Program-made: the position numbers and the translations under genes
Assembly (NCBI GenBank): GCA_963791885.1
Contig: CAWBUL010000004.1
Location: forward strand, 868,001 to 932,000
From: CAVSUZ01 sp963791885
GTDB taxonomy: Bacteria > Pseudomonadota > Alphaproteobacteria > Acetobacterales > Acetobacteraceae
Direction of reading: 5' to 3'
DNA: 64,000 nucleotides
Shown: positions 7,870 through 16,156 of the stretch, piece after piece
Layout: every line of letters begins with the position of its first letter
Position numbering within the stretch: position 1 is the first letter of the stretch
Notes under the pieces: generated by a model
Seen by the model: the letters and a program-made list of their open reading frames with translations, nothing else
What the model was told of the DNA's origin: nothing
Databases searched by the model: none

Positions 7870-8814
7870 ATGCCTCCGCGGGCGGTGTATATTGACTGCT
7901 CTGACTTCGTGCGCGACCTGCTGAGCACCGACGAATGGGCTTCGGTTCAGGGGTTGCATGTTCATCTCGGGGACCCTGCCGCTGCGGCGTTGCCGGCGCT
8001 GATCATGGGTGCGAGCGGTGTGATGAACGGTCACACCATGATGGACGAGCGGCTTCTGCGCGGCAGCCCGGCGCTGCGCAGCATCGTCTTTCTTGGCACC
8101 GGGGCGTCGAGCTACATCGATATGGACGCGGCACAGGAGCTCGGCATTCGGGTGCGCACGGTGCGCGGCTACGGGGACCGCAGCGTCGCCGAACACGCCT
8201 TCGCTTTGATGCTCGCGGCCGCACGGCGTGTCGCGGTGATGGATCGCGCGCTGCGCGCCGGCGCGTGGGATCCGCTTACCGGGATCGAGCTGGAAGGAAA
8301 ATGCCTCGGCATCATCGGGACAGGGGGAATCGGGCGCGCCTTGGCACGCATGGCGGCAGGGTTCGGCATGCAGGTGCTGGGCTGGAACCGCACGCCGATC
8401 CCCGCGGATTTGCCCTGCCGTTCGGTTGGCCTGGACGATCTGCTGCGTCAGGCCGATGTCGTCTCGCTGCATCTTGCGCTGACACCGGAGACGCGCGGCA
8501 TCATCAGCGCGGACCGTCTGGCCTTGCTGCGGCCGCGGAGCATTCTGGTCAACACAGCACGTGCCGGTTTGGTGGATAACGCGGCGCTGGTCCGGATGCT
8601 GGAACGGCGGCGCATCGCTCATGCCGCGCTTGACGTGTTCGATACCGAGCCCCTGCAGCCGGATGATCCGCTGACGAGGCTGCAGAATGTGACGCTGACG
8701 CCTCATGCGGGGTTCAAGACGCCGGATGCGTCACGGCGGCTGGCGCTGACGGCGCTTGGTGCGTTGCGCGCGGATCTTGAGGCGCTTGCGGGTGGGCGGG
8801 AACTGCCTCCGTAA
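7870..8814 (+). CDS. D-isomer-specific 2-hydroxyacid dehydrogenase
   Basis: 314 residues from the ATG at 7870 (an alternative ATG lies at 7849, inside the opposite gene). NAD(P)-dependent oxidoreductase of the D-lactate/glyoxylate/phosphoglycerate dehydrogenase superfamily. Visible features are the Rossmann motif GTGGIG at 150-155, catalytic R231 in NTARAGLVD, E260 in DVFDTEPL, and H279 in LTPHAGF. The specific acid cannot be deduced. The start lies five bases from the divergent monooxygenase start, so the promoter must be inside that gene. The 3' end overlaps the convergent ABC ATPase gene by about 100 bases, an unusually long overlap. Confidence 0.85.
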   Translation: MPPRAVYIDCSDFVRDLLSTDEWASVQGLHVHLGDPAAAALPALIMGASGVMNGHTMMDERLLRGSPALRSIVFLGTGASSYIDMDAAQELGIRVRTVRGYGDRSVAEHAFALMLAAARRVAVMDRALRAGAWDPLTGIELEGKCLGIIGTGGIGRALARMAAGFGMQVLGWNRTPIPADLPCRSVGLDDLLRQADVVSLHLALTPETRGIISADRLALLRPRSILVNTARAGLVDNAALVRMLERRRIAHAALDVFDTEPLQPDDPLTRLQNVTLTPHAGFKTPDASRRLALTALGALRADLEALAGGRELPP

Positions 8815-9577
8815 TCGTACCGAGTAATATGCGCGTGTAGTCGTGCGTGGGATGGGCAAACAGCTCCTGGGTTGGACCGATCTCCAGCAGCTGGCCGGCG
8901 CGCATGACGCCGATCCGATGGCACAGGAAGCGGGCGACGTGCAGATCATGCGTGATGAACAGCAGCGAGAGCCCACGCTCCTGATGCAGCCGCTTGAGCA
9001 GGTTGAGGATCTGCGCGCGGACGGAGACATCGAGTTTCGAGACTGCTTCATCTGCGACAACCAGCGCCGGCGATAACGATAGCGCCCGCCCGATCGCCGC
9101 GCGTTGCAACTGCCCGCCCGAGAGCTGGTGCGGATACCGGTCAGCGAAGTTTTCCGGCAGGCCGACATCGGACAGGACATGCTCAATGGTGGAACGGAGC
9201 GTTTGGCGGGTGCAGATCTTATGCTGCATCAGCGGCAGCGTGATCGCTCGGCCGATCGTGTGGCGTGGATTGAACGATGAGAATGGGTCCTGAAAGATCA
9301 TTTGCGCGTGGCGACGGATTGGACGCAACGCAGCCTCGTTCAGGTGCGTGACGTCGGTACCCGCCAATTCGATGCGGCCCGAGTGCGGGCGGTAAAGCCG
9401 CAGGGCCGCTTTCGCCAGTGTGGTCTTGCCGCTGCCGGATTCGCCCACCAGTCCCAGGATCTCGCCCGGCGCGAGCGTCAGGCTGACCCCGTCCACTGCA
9501 CGGAGACACTGGCCCTGATGATTCGGGTCAGGAAACTCCACCACCAGATCGTCGATGCGCAGTAGCGGATCAGTCAT
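8714..9577 (-). CDS. Dipeptide/oligopeptide ABC transporter ATPase (DppF/OppF type)
   Basis: 287 residues. Second ATPase of a family-5 peptide-type importer. Walker A GESGSGKT, signature LSGGQLQRAAIGRAL, Walker B ALVVADEA and switch FITHD are all present. The first residues overlap the end of the DppD-like gene by 8 bases. The C-terminal 40 residues are rich in Pro/Ala/His/Gln and read across the end of the convergent dehydrogenase gene, so the tail may be a late extension. Last gene of the operon. Confidence 0.9.
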   Translation of the reverse strand: MTDPLLRIDDLVVEFPDPNHQGQCLRAVDGVSLTLAPGEILGLVGESGSGKTTLAKAALRLYRPHSGRIELAGTDVTHLNEAALRPIRRHAQMIFQDPFSSFNPRHTIGRAITLPLMQHKICTRQTLRSTIEHVLSDVGLPENFADRYPHQLSGGQLQRAAIGRALSLSPALVVADEAVSKLDVSVRAQILNLLKRLHQERGLSLLFITHDLHVARFLCHRIGVMRAGQLLEIGPTQELFAHPTHDYTRILLGTITEAVPAHPQAPQDPRATHQAPSAPAAVTHPAS

Positions 9578-10523
9578 AAAGAATGCACCTGACTGATCGT
9601 GACGAAACGGGCTGCCTCAGGTGTTGCGGCAGATCGCAGCCGGGTTGTGCGTGGCTACAGCGGGAACGAAACGCGCAGCCGTCGTCCTGGTCCGTGATGG
9701 ATGGCGGCGCCCCAGGGATTTCCGTCAGGGTTTCCGCTCCGCTCTCCAGCCCGCGCGCGGTGGCGACGAGGGCCTGCGTATAGGGATGCAGCGGTTCGCG
9801 CAGCACGGCGTCGGCGGGTCCGGTTTCGACAATGCGGCCGGCGTACATGACGGCCACGCGATCGGCGATCAGGCCCGCGATCGTCATGTCATGCGTGATG
9901 AACAGAAGCGCGGATGACAGGCGCTGCTGAAGGTCGCGAAACAACGTCAGGATCTGACGCTCTATGATGTTGTCGAGGTTGGTGGGGGGTTCGTCTGCGA
10001 TGATGATGTCGGGCTTCAGTGCAAGGACCATGGCGATCAGCACGCGCTGCAACATGCCGCCGGAGAGCTGGTGCGGGAATCGCTTCAGTACGCTGTCGGG
10101 ATGGGGAATCCCCACATCGGTTAGCGCCGCGACCGCGTGATCCCGCCGCGCGTTGCCGGAGCCGGCGCGGGCCAGGACTGCACGCAAATGCCAGCCGATC
10201 CGCTTGGCCGGATTGAACGCACCCACCGGGTCCTGAAAGACCATGGCGATGTGGCGGCCGCGCAGGTCACGAAGCTGGTTTTCATTCAGTGCGCCAATAT
10301 CGCGGTCGTGCAGTGTCAGTGTGTCGGCACTGCGCAGCATCTCGCGCGGCAGAAGATGGAGCAGGGCGAGGGAGGTGATGGTCTTGCCGGAGCCGGACTC
10401 GCCGATCAGTGCAAGGGTTTCGCCTGCAACCAGGTCGAGATCGACGCCGCGCACCAGAAGCGGCGCATTGGTGTCGGTCCGAGCCCGGACCCGCAGGTTG
10501 CGCACGGTCAGCACCGGACTCAT
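9570..10523 (-). CDS. Dipeptide/oligopeptide ABC transporter ATPase (DppD/OppD type)
   Basis: 317 residues. It shows Walker A GESGSGKT, signature LSGGMLQRV, Walker B IIIADEP, and the oligo_HPY C-terminal extension ending CAFRSRCSHAQPGCD with the cysteines typical of OppD/DppD proteins. The motif after Walker B reads PPTNLD where PTTALD is usual; position-wise this is tolerated. The start overlaps the upstream permease stop as ATGA. Energises uptake together with the downstream ATPase. Confidence 0.9.
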   Translation of the reverse strand: MSPVLTVRNLRVRARTDTNAPLLVRGVDLDLVAGETLALIGESGSGKTITSLALLHLLPREMLRSADTLTLHDRDIGALNENQLRDLRGRHIAMVFQDPVGAFNPAKRIGWHLRAVLARAGSGNARRDHAVAALTDVGIPHPDSVLKRFPHQLSGGMLQRVLIAMVLALKPDIIIADEPPTNLDNIIERQILTLFRDLQQRLSSALLFITHDMTIAGLIADRVAVMYAGRIVETGPADAVLREPLHPYTQALVATARGLESGAETLTEIPGAPPSITDQDDGCAFRSRCSHAQPGCDLPQHLRQPVSSRSVRCILYD

Positions 10524-11338
10524 CGGCCGAGCACTGCGCGTAATCTGGGATCCGACAAATCACGCAGCCCGTCACCCAGCAGATTGAGGCCGAGCAAGGC
10601 GACGCAGACAGCGAGGCCGGTGAGGGTCAGCACCCAGGGCGCGTTGTCGAAATATTCCCGTCCGTCCGCCATGATGACACCGAGCGTGGGAGTCGGTGGC
10701 TGCACGCCAAGGCCGAGGAAGCTCAATCCGGCCTCGATCACCCCGCCGAAGGCGACGGCTATGGTGGCCTGTACCATCAACGCGGACAGGATATTGGGCA
10801 GGATTTCGCGCACCAGAATGGTCGATGGCGGTTCGCCGGCGAGGCGCGCGGCCTGCACGTAAGGCTCGTTCTTCAGCACGGCGGTGAGATTGCGCGCGAG
10901 GCGCGCGAAGATCGGGAAATAGACCAGCGCGATGGCGATCACGACGTCCTGCAGGCCGTAGCCGAGGATCACCATCAGGAACAGGGCGAGGACGAAGCTG
11001 GGAAACGCGAAGAGCAGATCGACAACTCCCATGAGTGCGGTTTCCGCGATGCCCGCGGTCCATGCCGCCACCATCCCTGCGGCGGTGCCGAAGACGCTGG
11101 CCAACGCGACGCCGCTGAAGCTGATCATGAGCGAGATGCGTGCGCCCACCAGAACGCGCGTCAGCACGTCGCGCCCGAAGGAATCGGTACCGAACGGATG
11201 GGCGAGGGATGGCGGCTGCAGCACGTTCACGAAGTCCATCGTCGTCGCCGAGTAAGGCATCAGCGCTGCGCCGATCGTGATGCCGAACAGCACGATCAGG
11301 CTGATGATCAGACCGGCGAGCAGGGTGCGATTCCGCAC
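10520..11338 (-). CDS. Peptide-type ABC transporter permease (DppC type)
   Basis: 272 residues, with an N-terminal membrane anchor, five further spans and the GTDSFGRDVLTRVLVGARISL signature of DppC/OppC permeases. The cytoplasmic coupling loop is QAARLAGEPPSTILVREILPN. Lies 3 bases after the DppB gene and overlaps the next ATPase gene by 4 bases, so the subunits are made from one transcript. Confidence 0.9.
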   Translation of the reverse strand: MRNRTLLAGLIISLIVLFGITIGAALMPYSATTMDFVNVLQPPSLAHPFGTDSFGRDVLTRVLVGARISLMISFSGVALASVFGTAAGMVAAWTAGIAETALMGVVDLLFAFPSFVLALFLMVILGYGLQDVVIAIALVYFPIFARLARNLTAVLKNEPYVQAARLAGEPPSTILVREILPNILSALMVQATIAVAFGGVIEAGLSFLGLGVQPPTPTLGVIMADGREYFDNAPWVLTLTGLAVCVALLGLNLLGDGLRDLSDPRLRAVLGR

Positions 11339-11341
11339 GGA

Positions 11342-12301
11342 TCAGGCGGCCCGGCGCGGATCGAGCTGCGCGCAAACCGCATCGACGAACAGGTTCGTCA
11401 GCAGCACGATGAGCAGGAAGGTGAGCGCGCAGGCCTGGACGACGGGGTAGTCCCGGCCGAAGGCGGCATCCACCATCAGCGATCCCATGCCGGGAATGCC
11501 GAAGATGCGTTCGATCACGACGACACCGCCGAGAAGATAGCGCACCTGCAGGCCGAGCACCGTGACGTACGGGATCAGCGCGTTGCGCAGCACGTAATGG
11601 AAGAACACGAATTTCGGTGCGAATCCCATGGAACGCGCGACCGTCACGTATTCCCGATGCAGGACTTCCAGCAAGGCGGCCCGCAGGGTGCGGGAGAATA
11701 CGGCGGCCATCGGCGCGGCGATGGCAAGAGATGGCAGGAAGCCGCTGAGCAGAGCGCCGGGCACGGAGGTAAGAGGCGAAACGAAGCCGTAGGACGGAAA
11801 GACGGGAAAATTGAGCGCGAGAAAAAAGATCAGCACGTAGCCAAGCCAGAAATCCGGCATGGATACGCCCAGCACGGCGAAGGACGTGGCCACGGTGTCA
11901 GCCAGGCGGCCTCGTTGGAGCGCCGCGATCGTCCCCAACACGAGCGATACCGCGACCGACAGAACCAGGGCGTAGAGCCCGATGAAGACCGTGACCGGCA
12001 GGCGCGTGGCGATCAGCGATGCGACGGGCACGCCGCCGGCAAGTGTCAGAGACCGCCCGAAATCGCCGCGGACCGCGCCGCCGATCCACAAGGCAAACTG
12101 CGCCGGCAATGGCACATCCAGGTGATGCACATGGCGGAACGCGGCGACCAGCTCCGGCTTGGCATTCTCGCCGAGTGCCGTCAGCGCCGGATCGCCGGGG
12201 GCGAGCTTCATGGCGAAGAACACTGCGAGGGCGCCGCCGATCAGCGTGAGTGCAAAAACCAGGAGCCGCTTCAAGCCGCCGCGAAGAGTTGTGCCAGCCA
12301 T
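11342..12301 (-). CDS. Peptide-type ABC transporter permease (DppB type)
   Basis: 319 residues with six predicted spans and a large periplasmic loop after the first span, as in DppB/OppB. The coupling motif is VARSMGFAPKFVFFHYVLRNALIP, and the C-terminus has the IPGMGSLMVDAAFGRDYPVV signature. Directly abuts the binding-protein stop codon at 12302. Pairs with the DppC permease. Confidence 0.9.
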   Translation of the reverse strand: MAGTTLRGGLKRLLVFALTLIGGALAVFFAMKLAPGDPALTALGENAKPELVAAFRHVHHLDVPLPAQFALWIGGAVRGDFGRSLTLAGGVPVASLIATRLPVTVFIGLYALVLSVAVSLVLGTIAALQRGRLADTVATSFAVLGVSMPDFWLGYVLIFFLALNFPVFPSYGFVSPLTSVPGALLSGFLPSLAIAAPMAAVFSRTLRAALLEVLHREYVTVARSMGFAPKFVFFHYVLRNALIPYVTVLGLQVRYLLGGVVVIERIFGIPGMGSLMVDAAFGRDYPVVQACALTFLLIVLLTNLFVDAVCAQLDPRRAA

Positions 12302-13870
12302 TCAGCTCGCGGCGATGTCCAGGGTCGCGAACTGGTCACCGAAGTTAGAGTAAGGAAGCTGAACGAACCCGCTGACATTCTGCGCCAGCAGATTCTGAAC
12401 GTTGGAGCAGAAGCACGGCAGCACGGGCATGTCTTCGATCCACAGCGCCTCTGAATCGCGGTACATCTGCCCGCGCTTGGCCGGATCGAGTTCCTGTCGT
12501 GCCTGGGTCAGCAGCGCGTCGAGCTTCGGGTTGGAATAATAGGCGAAGTTGCGCCAGCCCTTCGTGTGCAGCAGGTCGTAGCTGTACTCATCGGGGTCGA
12601 TCATGCCGAGCCAGCCCCAGACGGAACTCTGGTAGTCGGCCGCTTTCAGGCGCGAGAAGACGGTATTGGCCTCGGTCACTTCGACCTTGAGGCTGGTGCC
12701 GATGGTCTGATTCACCTGCGCTGTGATGACTTCGGCGATGCGCTTCCACCAGCCGGATCCCCAGGTGAGCATCGTCGCTTCGGTGCCCGGTCCGTATTTC
12801 GACTGGCTGAGCTCGGCCTTTGCGCGCTCGGGGTTGTAGACCGCGAGCGGTTTGGGCGTGGGGTCGTAGGAGGCTTTCAGCGACGGGGGAATCAGCCCGC
12901 TCAGCGGTGCGCCTTCACCGAACAACACGACGCGGACCAGCACGTTGCGGTCGAAGGCGAGGGAGACGGCACGGCGGAAATGCACGTCGTCGAATGGCGG
13001 CTTGCGGTTGTTGAGCGAGATGAAGCGTGTGTTCAGCCCGGGTTGGCGCAGGACCTTGATCTCCTTGCGCTTCATCAGCTGCGGGATATCGGCAAAGGGC
13101 GCGGTGCTGGTGAGATCGATCTGATGGCCCAGAAGCGCGGTGACGCCGCTGGTTTCCTCGGCAATCAACGGCGTCTGCACCGAATCCAGCTTCGGCAGTC
13201 CCTGCACGAAATAGTCCCGATGGGCGACAATACTCAGAGCCTGACCCGGCGTCCAATCCTGGAGCTTGAACGCGCCCGTGCCGATCGGCTTGCGCCCAAA
13301 CCCGGACGGATCGGCCTCGACAGCCTTACGCGGCACGATCTGGGTGCCAGTTCTTGCGTTGGTCAGGAAGGTCAGCAACGGGGCGAAGGGCTGGCTGGTG
13401 CGGATGCGGACAGTTTGCGGATCGGGTGTTTCGATGGAACTGATCGCCGACACCTTGTCCTTGTTTGGCGAATGGTTCTTGTCGTCGAGCAGACGTTCGA
13501 ACGTGAAGCGGACGTCGTCGGATGTCATCGTGCTGCCGTCGTGGAACTTGACGCCGGGGCGTAGCTGGAAGGTCAGTGCACCGTCGTCATCGACTTTGTA
13601 ACCGGTTGCCAGGTCGGGCATCGGCTTCATGTCCGCGTCGAGCTTCAGCAGTCCGTTGTATAGGGCCCAGATGACGTAGAATTCGGGGATCAGCGCGGCC
13701 TGTGCCGGATCGAGCGTGTTGATGACGTCGTATCCGGTGATGGCGGCGCGGATCGTGCTCGCCGCGCGGGCGCGGGGCAGGCTGAGGGTGAAGCTGGCGG
13801 TTGCCGCCGCGGCCCCGGCCTGAAGCATGGTGCGCCGTGTGATGCGCAATCTCCGCGGGTCGCTTGCCAT
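12302..13870 (-). CDS. Extracellular solute-binding protein family 5 (peptide/nickel/opine type)
   Basis: 522 residues. Exported by a twin-arginine-like signal (ITRRTMLQAG...ARA, about 37 residues). The mature part has the SBP family 5 hallmarks: a FQLRPGVKFHDGSTMTSDDV region and an RRAVSLAFDRN motif. Ligand may be peptides, opines, aminopolycarboxylates or sugars. It is first in the operon, as expected for the most abundant subunit, with TTGGAG before the start. A 14-bp perfect palindrome lies 24 bases upstream and probably controls it. Confidence 0.9.
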   Translation of the reverse strand: MASDPRRLRITRRTMLQAGAAAATASFTLSLPRARAASTIRAAITGYDVINTLDPAQAALIPEFYVIWALYNGLLKLDADMKPMPDLATGYKVDDDGALTFQLRPGVKFHDGSTMTSDDVRFTFERLLDDKNHSPNKDKVSAISSIETPDPQTVRIRTSQPFAPLLTFLTNARTGTQIVPRKAVEADPSGFGRKPIGTGAFKLQDWTPGQALSIVAHRDYFVQGLPKLDSVQTPLIAEETSGVTALLGHQIDLTSTAPFADIPQLMKRKEIKVLRQPGLNTRFISLNNRKPPFDDVHFRRAVSLAFDRNVLVRVVLFGEGAPLSGLIPPSLKASYDPTPKPLAVYNPERAKAELSQSKYGPGTEATMLTWGSGWWKRIAEVITAQVNQTIGTSLKVEVTEANTVFSRLKAADYQSSVWGWLGMIDPDEYSYDLLHTKGWRNFAYYSNPKLDALLTQARQELDPAKRGQMYRDSEALWIEDMPVLPCFCSNVQNLLAQNVSGFVQLPYSNFGDQFATLDIAAS

Positions 13871-13893
13871 GATCCATCTCCAAGGAGCCTGTT

Positions 13894-13907
13894 GTCAGTA
13901 TACTGAC
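13894..13907. promoter_or_regulatory. Candidate GntR operator 1
   Basis: The perfect 14-bp palindrome GTCAGTATACTGAC sits in the divergent promoter region, just upstream of the binding-protein gene. Its GTATAC core resembles known sites of FadR/VanR-type GntR regulators, and a second near-copy lies next to the regulator gene. Confidence 0.65.
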
Positions 13908-13980
13908 GCTGCTACTCAATGGGCGCACGTCCCGTGGTTTTGCGTCTCGACAGAAAAGCACGCCCTATGTTACCGCCATT

Positions 13981-13994
13981 GTCGGTATACTGAG
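13981..13994. promoter_or_regulatory. Candidate GntR operator 2
   Basis: GTCGGTATACTGAG matches operator 1 at 12 of 14 positions and is preceded by the same TT. It lies 14 bases before the TTG start of the gntR gene, a position suited to autorepression. Confidence 0.6.
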
Positions 13995-14007
13995 GGGACG
14001 CTCGGAG

Positions 14008-14670
14008 TTGCCCGAAGCCCACGATCCGCTGGACAGCAAAAGCATCTCCGGGCGGTTGAGCGTCCAGGTGTACAGCGCGATCAAGTCCCGCATCCTGGCG
14101 AACGGATTCGAGCCAGGGACCGTGCTTCAGGAACTCGGGCTGGCGGAGGAGCTCGGCGTCAGCCGCACTCCGGTGCGCGAGGCGCTGAAGCTGCTGACGG
14201 ATGAAGGATTGGTGGCGCGCCGGGGGCGCCTGTATCAAACGCGCCAGTTCTCGCCCGCGGATGTTCGGCAGATCTACGAAGTGAGAGAGGCGCTGGAGAC
14301 AGCGTCGGTCTGCCTGTGCGCTGCGCGTGCGACGGATGTTTCCTTGCAGGCGTTGACTGGCATAATCGCCGAGCAGAGTGCTGCGTTACGGATGGAAGAT
14401 CGGTCCCGCTTTGCTGAGCTGGATAGTGCGTTTCACCTGCAAATCGCCGGCTTGGCCGATAACCGGTTGCTGCTGCACCACCTGTCTGGCCTGCACGACA
14501 AAGTCAGGCTGGTCCCGTTGCGGCCGGCGGACTTCGTCATGCGCGCCGTCAATGAGCATCGCCGCATTCTCGATGCGCTGCAGCGGCGGGACGCCGCCGT
14601 CGCGGTGGCCGAAATGCGCAGCCATATTCGCAGTGTCGTGCGGCTTTTTGCTGGCGGTCCGGCCGCCTGA
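14008..14670 (+). CDS. GntR-family (FCD/FadR-type) transcriptional regulator
   Basis: 220 residues from TTG at 14008. The N-terminal winged helix (about 15-80) contains LAEELGVSRTPVREALKLL, the GntR recognition helix. The C-terminal all-helical FCD-like ligand domain (about 90-215) has the D..FH motif (ELDSAFHLQIA) and an H in VNEHRRILDAL, both metal or ligand contacts in the family. Divergent from the peptide-type ABC operon with two matching palindromes between them, so it most likely controls that operon and itself in response to the transported or derived acid. Confidence 0.88.
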   Translation: MPEAHDPLDSKSISGRLSVQVYSAIKSRILANGFEPGTVLQELGLAEELGVSRTPVREALKLLTDEGLVARRGRLYQTRQFSPADVRQIYEVREALETASVCLCAARATDVSLQALTGIIAEQSAALRMEDRSRFAELDSAFHLQIAGLADNRLLLHHLSGLHDKVRLVPLRPADFVMRAVNEHRRILDALQRRDAAVAVAEMRSHIRSVVRLFAGGPAA

Positions 14671-14745
14671 AGCCCGCCTCCCGCCTTGAGCTGCGCTGCG
14701 ATTGCGCGGAAACTTGCCTGACATATCGACAGGCAGGGAACGGGC

Positions 14746-16131
14746 ATGACGTCCTACGACGCGATCATCATTGGGACGGGGCAAGCCGGATCGCCGCTTG
14801 CGCGGCGGCTGGCCGGCACCGGCATGAAAGTGGCCATCGCCGAGCGTGGCCGTTTCGGGGGCACCTGCATCAATACCGGGTGCACGCCGACGAAGACGCT
14901 GATCGCCAGCGCCTATGCTGCGCATACCTCGCGTCGAGGCGCGGATTACGGATTCAGTACCGGCGATGTCATGGTCGATATGAAGCGCGTCAAAGCGCGC
15001 AAGGATCATGTCGTTGCGCTGTCTAATCACGGGGTCGAGCGATCGCTCAAGACGCTGGAGAATTGTCGGGTCTATGAGGGCCACGCGCGGTTCGTGTCAT
15101 CGCACGAGGTGCAGGTAGGTGAGGAAGTCCTTCAGTCCGAGCGTATATTTATCAACGTTGGCGGACGCGCGGCTGTTCCTGTTCCCGCAATTGCTGGACT
15201 GGACCAGGTCGAGTACCTCACGAATAGTTCGATGATGGATGTTGATTTCCTGCCCCGTCATTTGTTGGTGCTCGGCGGCGGTTATATCGGCCTCGAATTT
15301 GCGCAGATGTACCGACGGTTTGGCAGCGATGTGACGGTCGTTGAGATTGGACCCCGTCTCTGCCCGCGCGAAGATCAGGACGTGTCGGACGCGATCGTGG
15401 GGTTCCTGGCGAAGGAAGGCATTACCGTTCGGATGAATGCGACTTGCGTTCATGTCTGCAAGCACCTGGGCGGCATCGCCATGACAGTCGACTGCGAGGG
15501 AATGATCGAAGTACACGGCTCGCACCTGCTCGTCGCGACAGGGCGTCGCCCCAACACGGATGACCTCGGCCTGGAACAAGCGGGCATCAGCACAGATGCG
15601 CGCGGCTATATCACGGTCGATGAGGAGCTCCGCACCAATGTCCCCGGCAGTTGGGCACTCGGCGATTGCAACGGCCGCGGCGCATTCACCCACACTTCGT
15701 GGAACGATTTCGAGATCGTCGCGGCCAATCTGCTCGGCGGCGAGCATCGGCGTGTCAGCGATCGTATAACAGCTTATGCGCTCTACACCGATCCGCCGCT
15801 CGGCCGCGCCGGTATGACCGAAACTGAGGTGCGAAAGAGCGGCCGCCATGCGCTTATCGGCAAGATCGCCATGGAAGACGTGTCCCGCGCCTTCGAGAAG
15901 GGTGAGACGGAAGGATTTATGAAAATACTCGTCGATGCGGATACGAAGGAACTCCTCGGCGCGTCATTCCTCGGCACCAGCGGCGACGAGGCCATTCACT
16001 GTATCCTCGACACAATGTACGCCAAAGCGCCGTACACGGTGCTTGAACGCGCCATGCACATCCATCCCACTGTCGCCGAATTCATCCCAAGCATATTGGA
16101 GGACCTGACGCCGCTTCAGGCAGTCGCGTAA
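14746..16131 (+). CDS. Class I pyridine nucleotide-disulfide oxidoreductase (mercuric reductase/Lpd-like)
   Basis: 461 residues. FAD site GTGQAGSPLA near residue 10, redox-active pair C41/C46 in GGTCINTGCTPTK, NAD(P) site LGGGYIGLEFA, a second FAD motif near ALGDCNG, and the catalytic dyad in HIHPTVAEF at the C-terminus. There is no N-terminal heavy-metal domain and no C-terminal vicinal cysteines, so mercuric reduction is doubtful. No lipoylated complex genes are nearby. The SABATH methyltransferase gene begins 25 bases after the stop and is probably co-transcribed. Confidence 0.88.
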   Translation: MTSYDAIIIGTGQAGSPLARRLAGTGMKVAIAERGRFGGTCINTGCTPTKTLIASAYAAHTSRRGADYGFSTGDVMVDMKRVKARKDHVVALSNHGVERSLKTLENCRVYEGHARFVSSHEVQVGEEVLQSERIFINVGGRAAVPVPAIAGLDQVEYLTNSSMMDVDFLPRHLLVLGGGYIGLEFAQMYRRFGSDVTVVEIGPRLCPREDQDVSDAIVGFLAKEGITVRMNATCVHVCKHLGGIAMTVDCEGMIEVHGSHLLVATGRRPNTDDLGLEQAGISTDARGYITVDEELRTNVPGSWALGDCNGRGAFTHTSWNDFEIVAANLLGGEHRRVSDRITAYALYTDPPLGRAGMTETEVRKSGRHALIGKIAMEDVSRAFEKGETEGFMKILVDADTKELLGASFLGTSGDEAIHCILDTMYAKAPYTVLERAMHIHPTVAEFIPSILEDLTPLQAVA

Positions 16132-16156
16132 TCTTCGTAGGGGGAGGGACCATGGC

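Noticed and set aside
11198..12454. A 418-codon plus-strand frame
   Set aside because: It covers the dipeptide-type permease genes on the opposite strand, whose motifs and operon overlaps are convincing. Composition (Gln, His, Glu, Arg) is that of a shadow.
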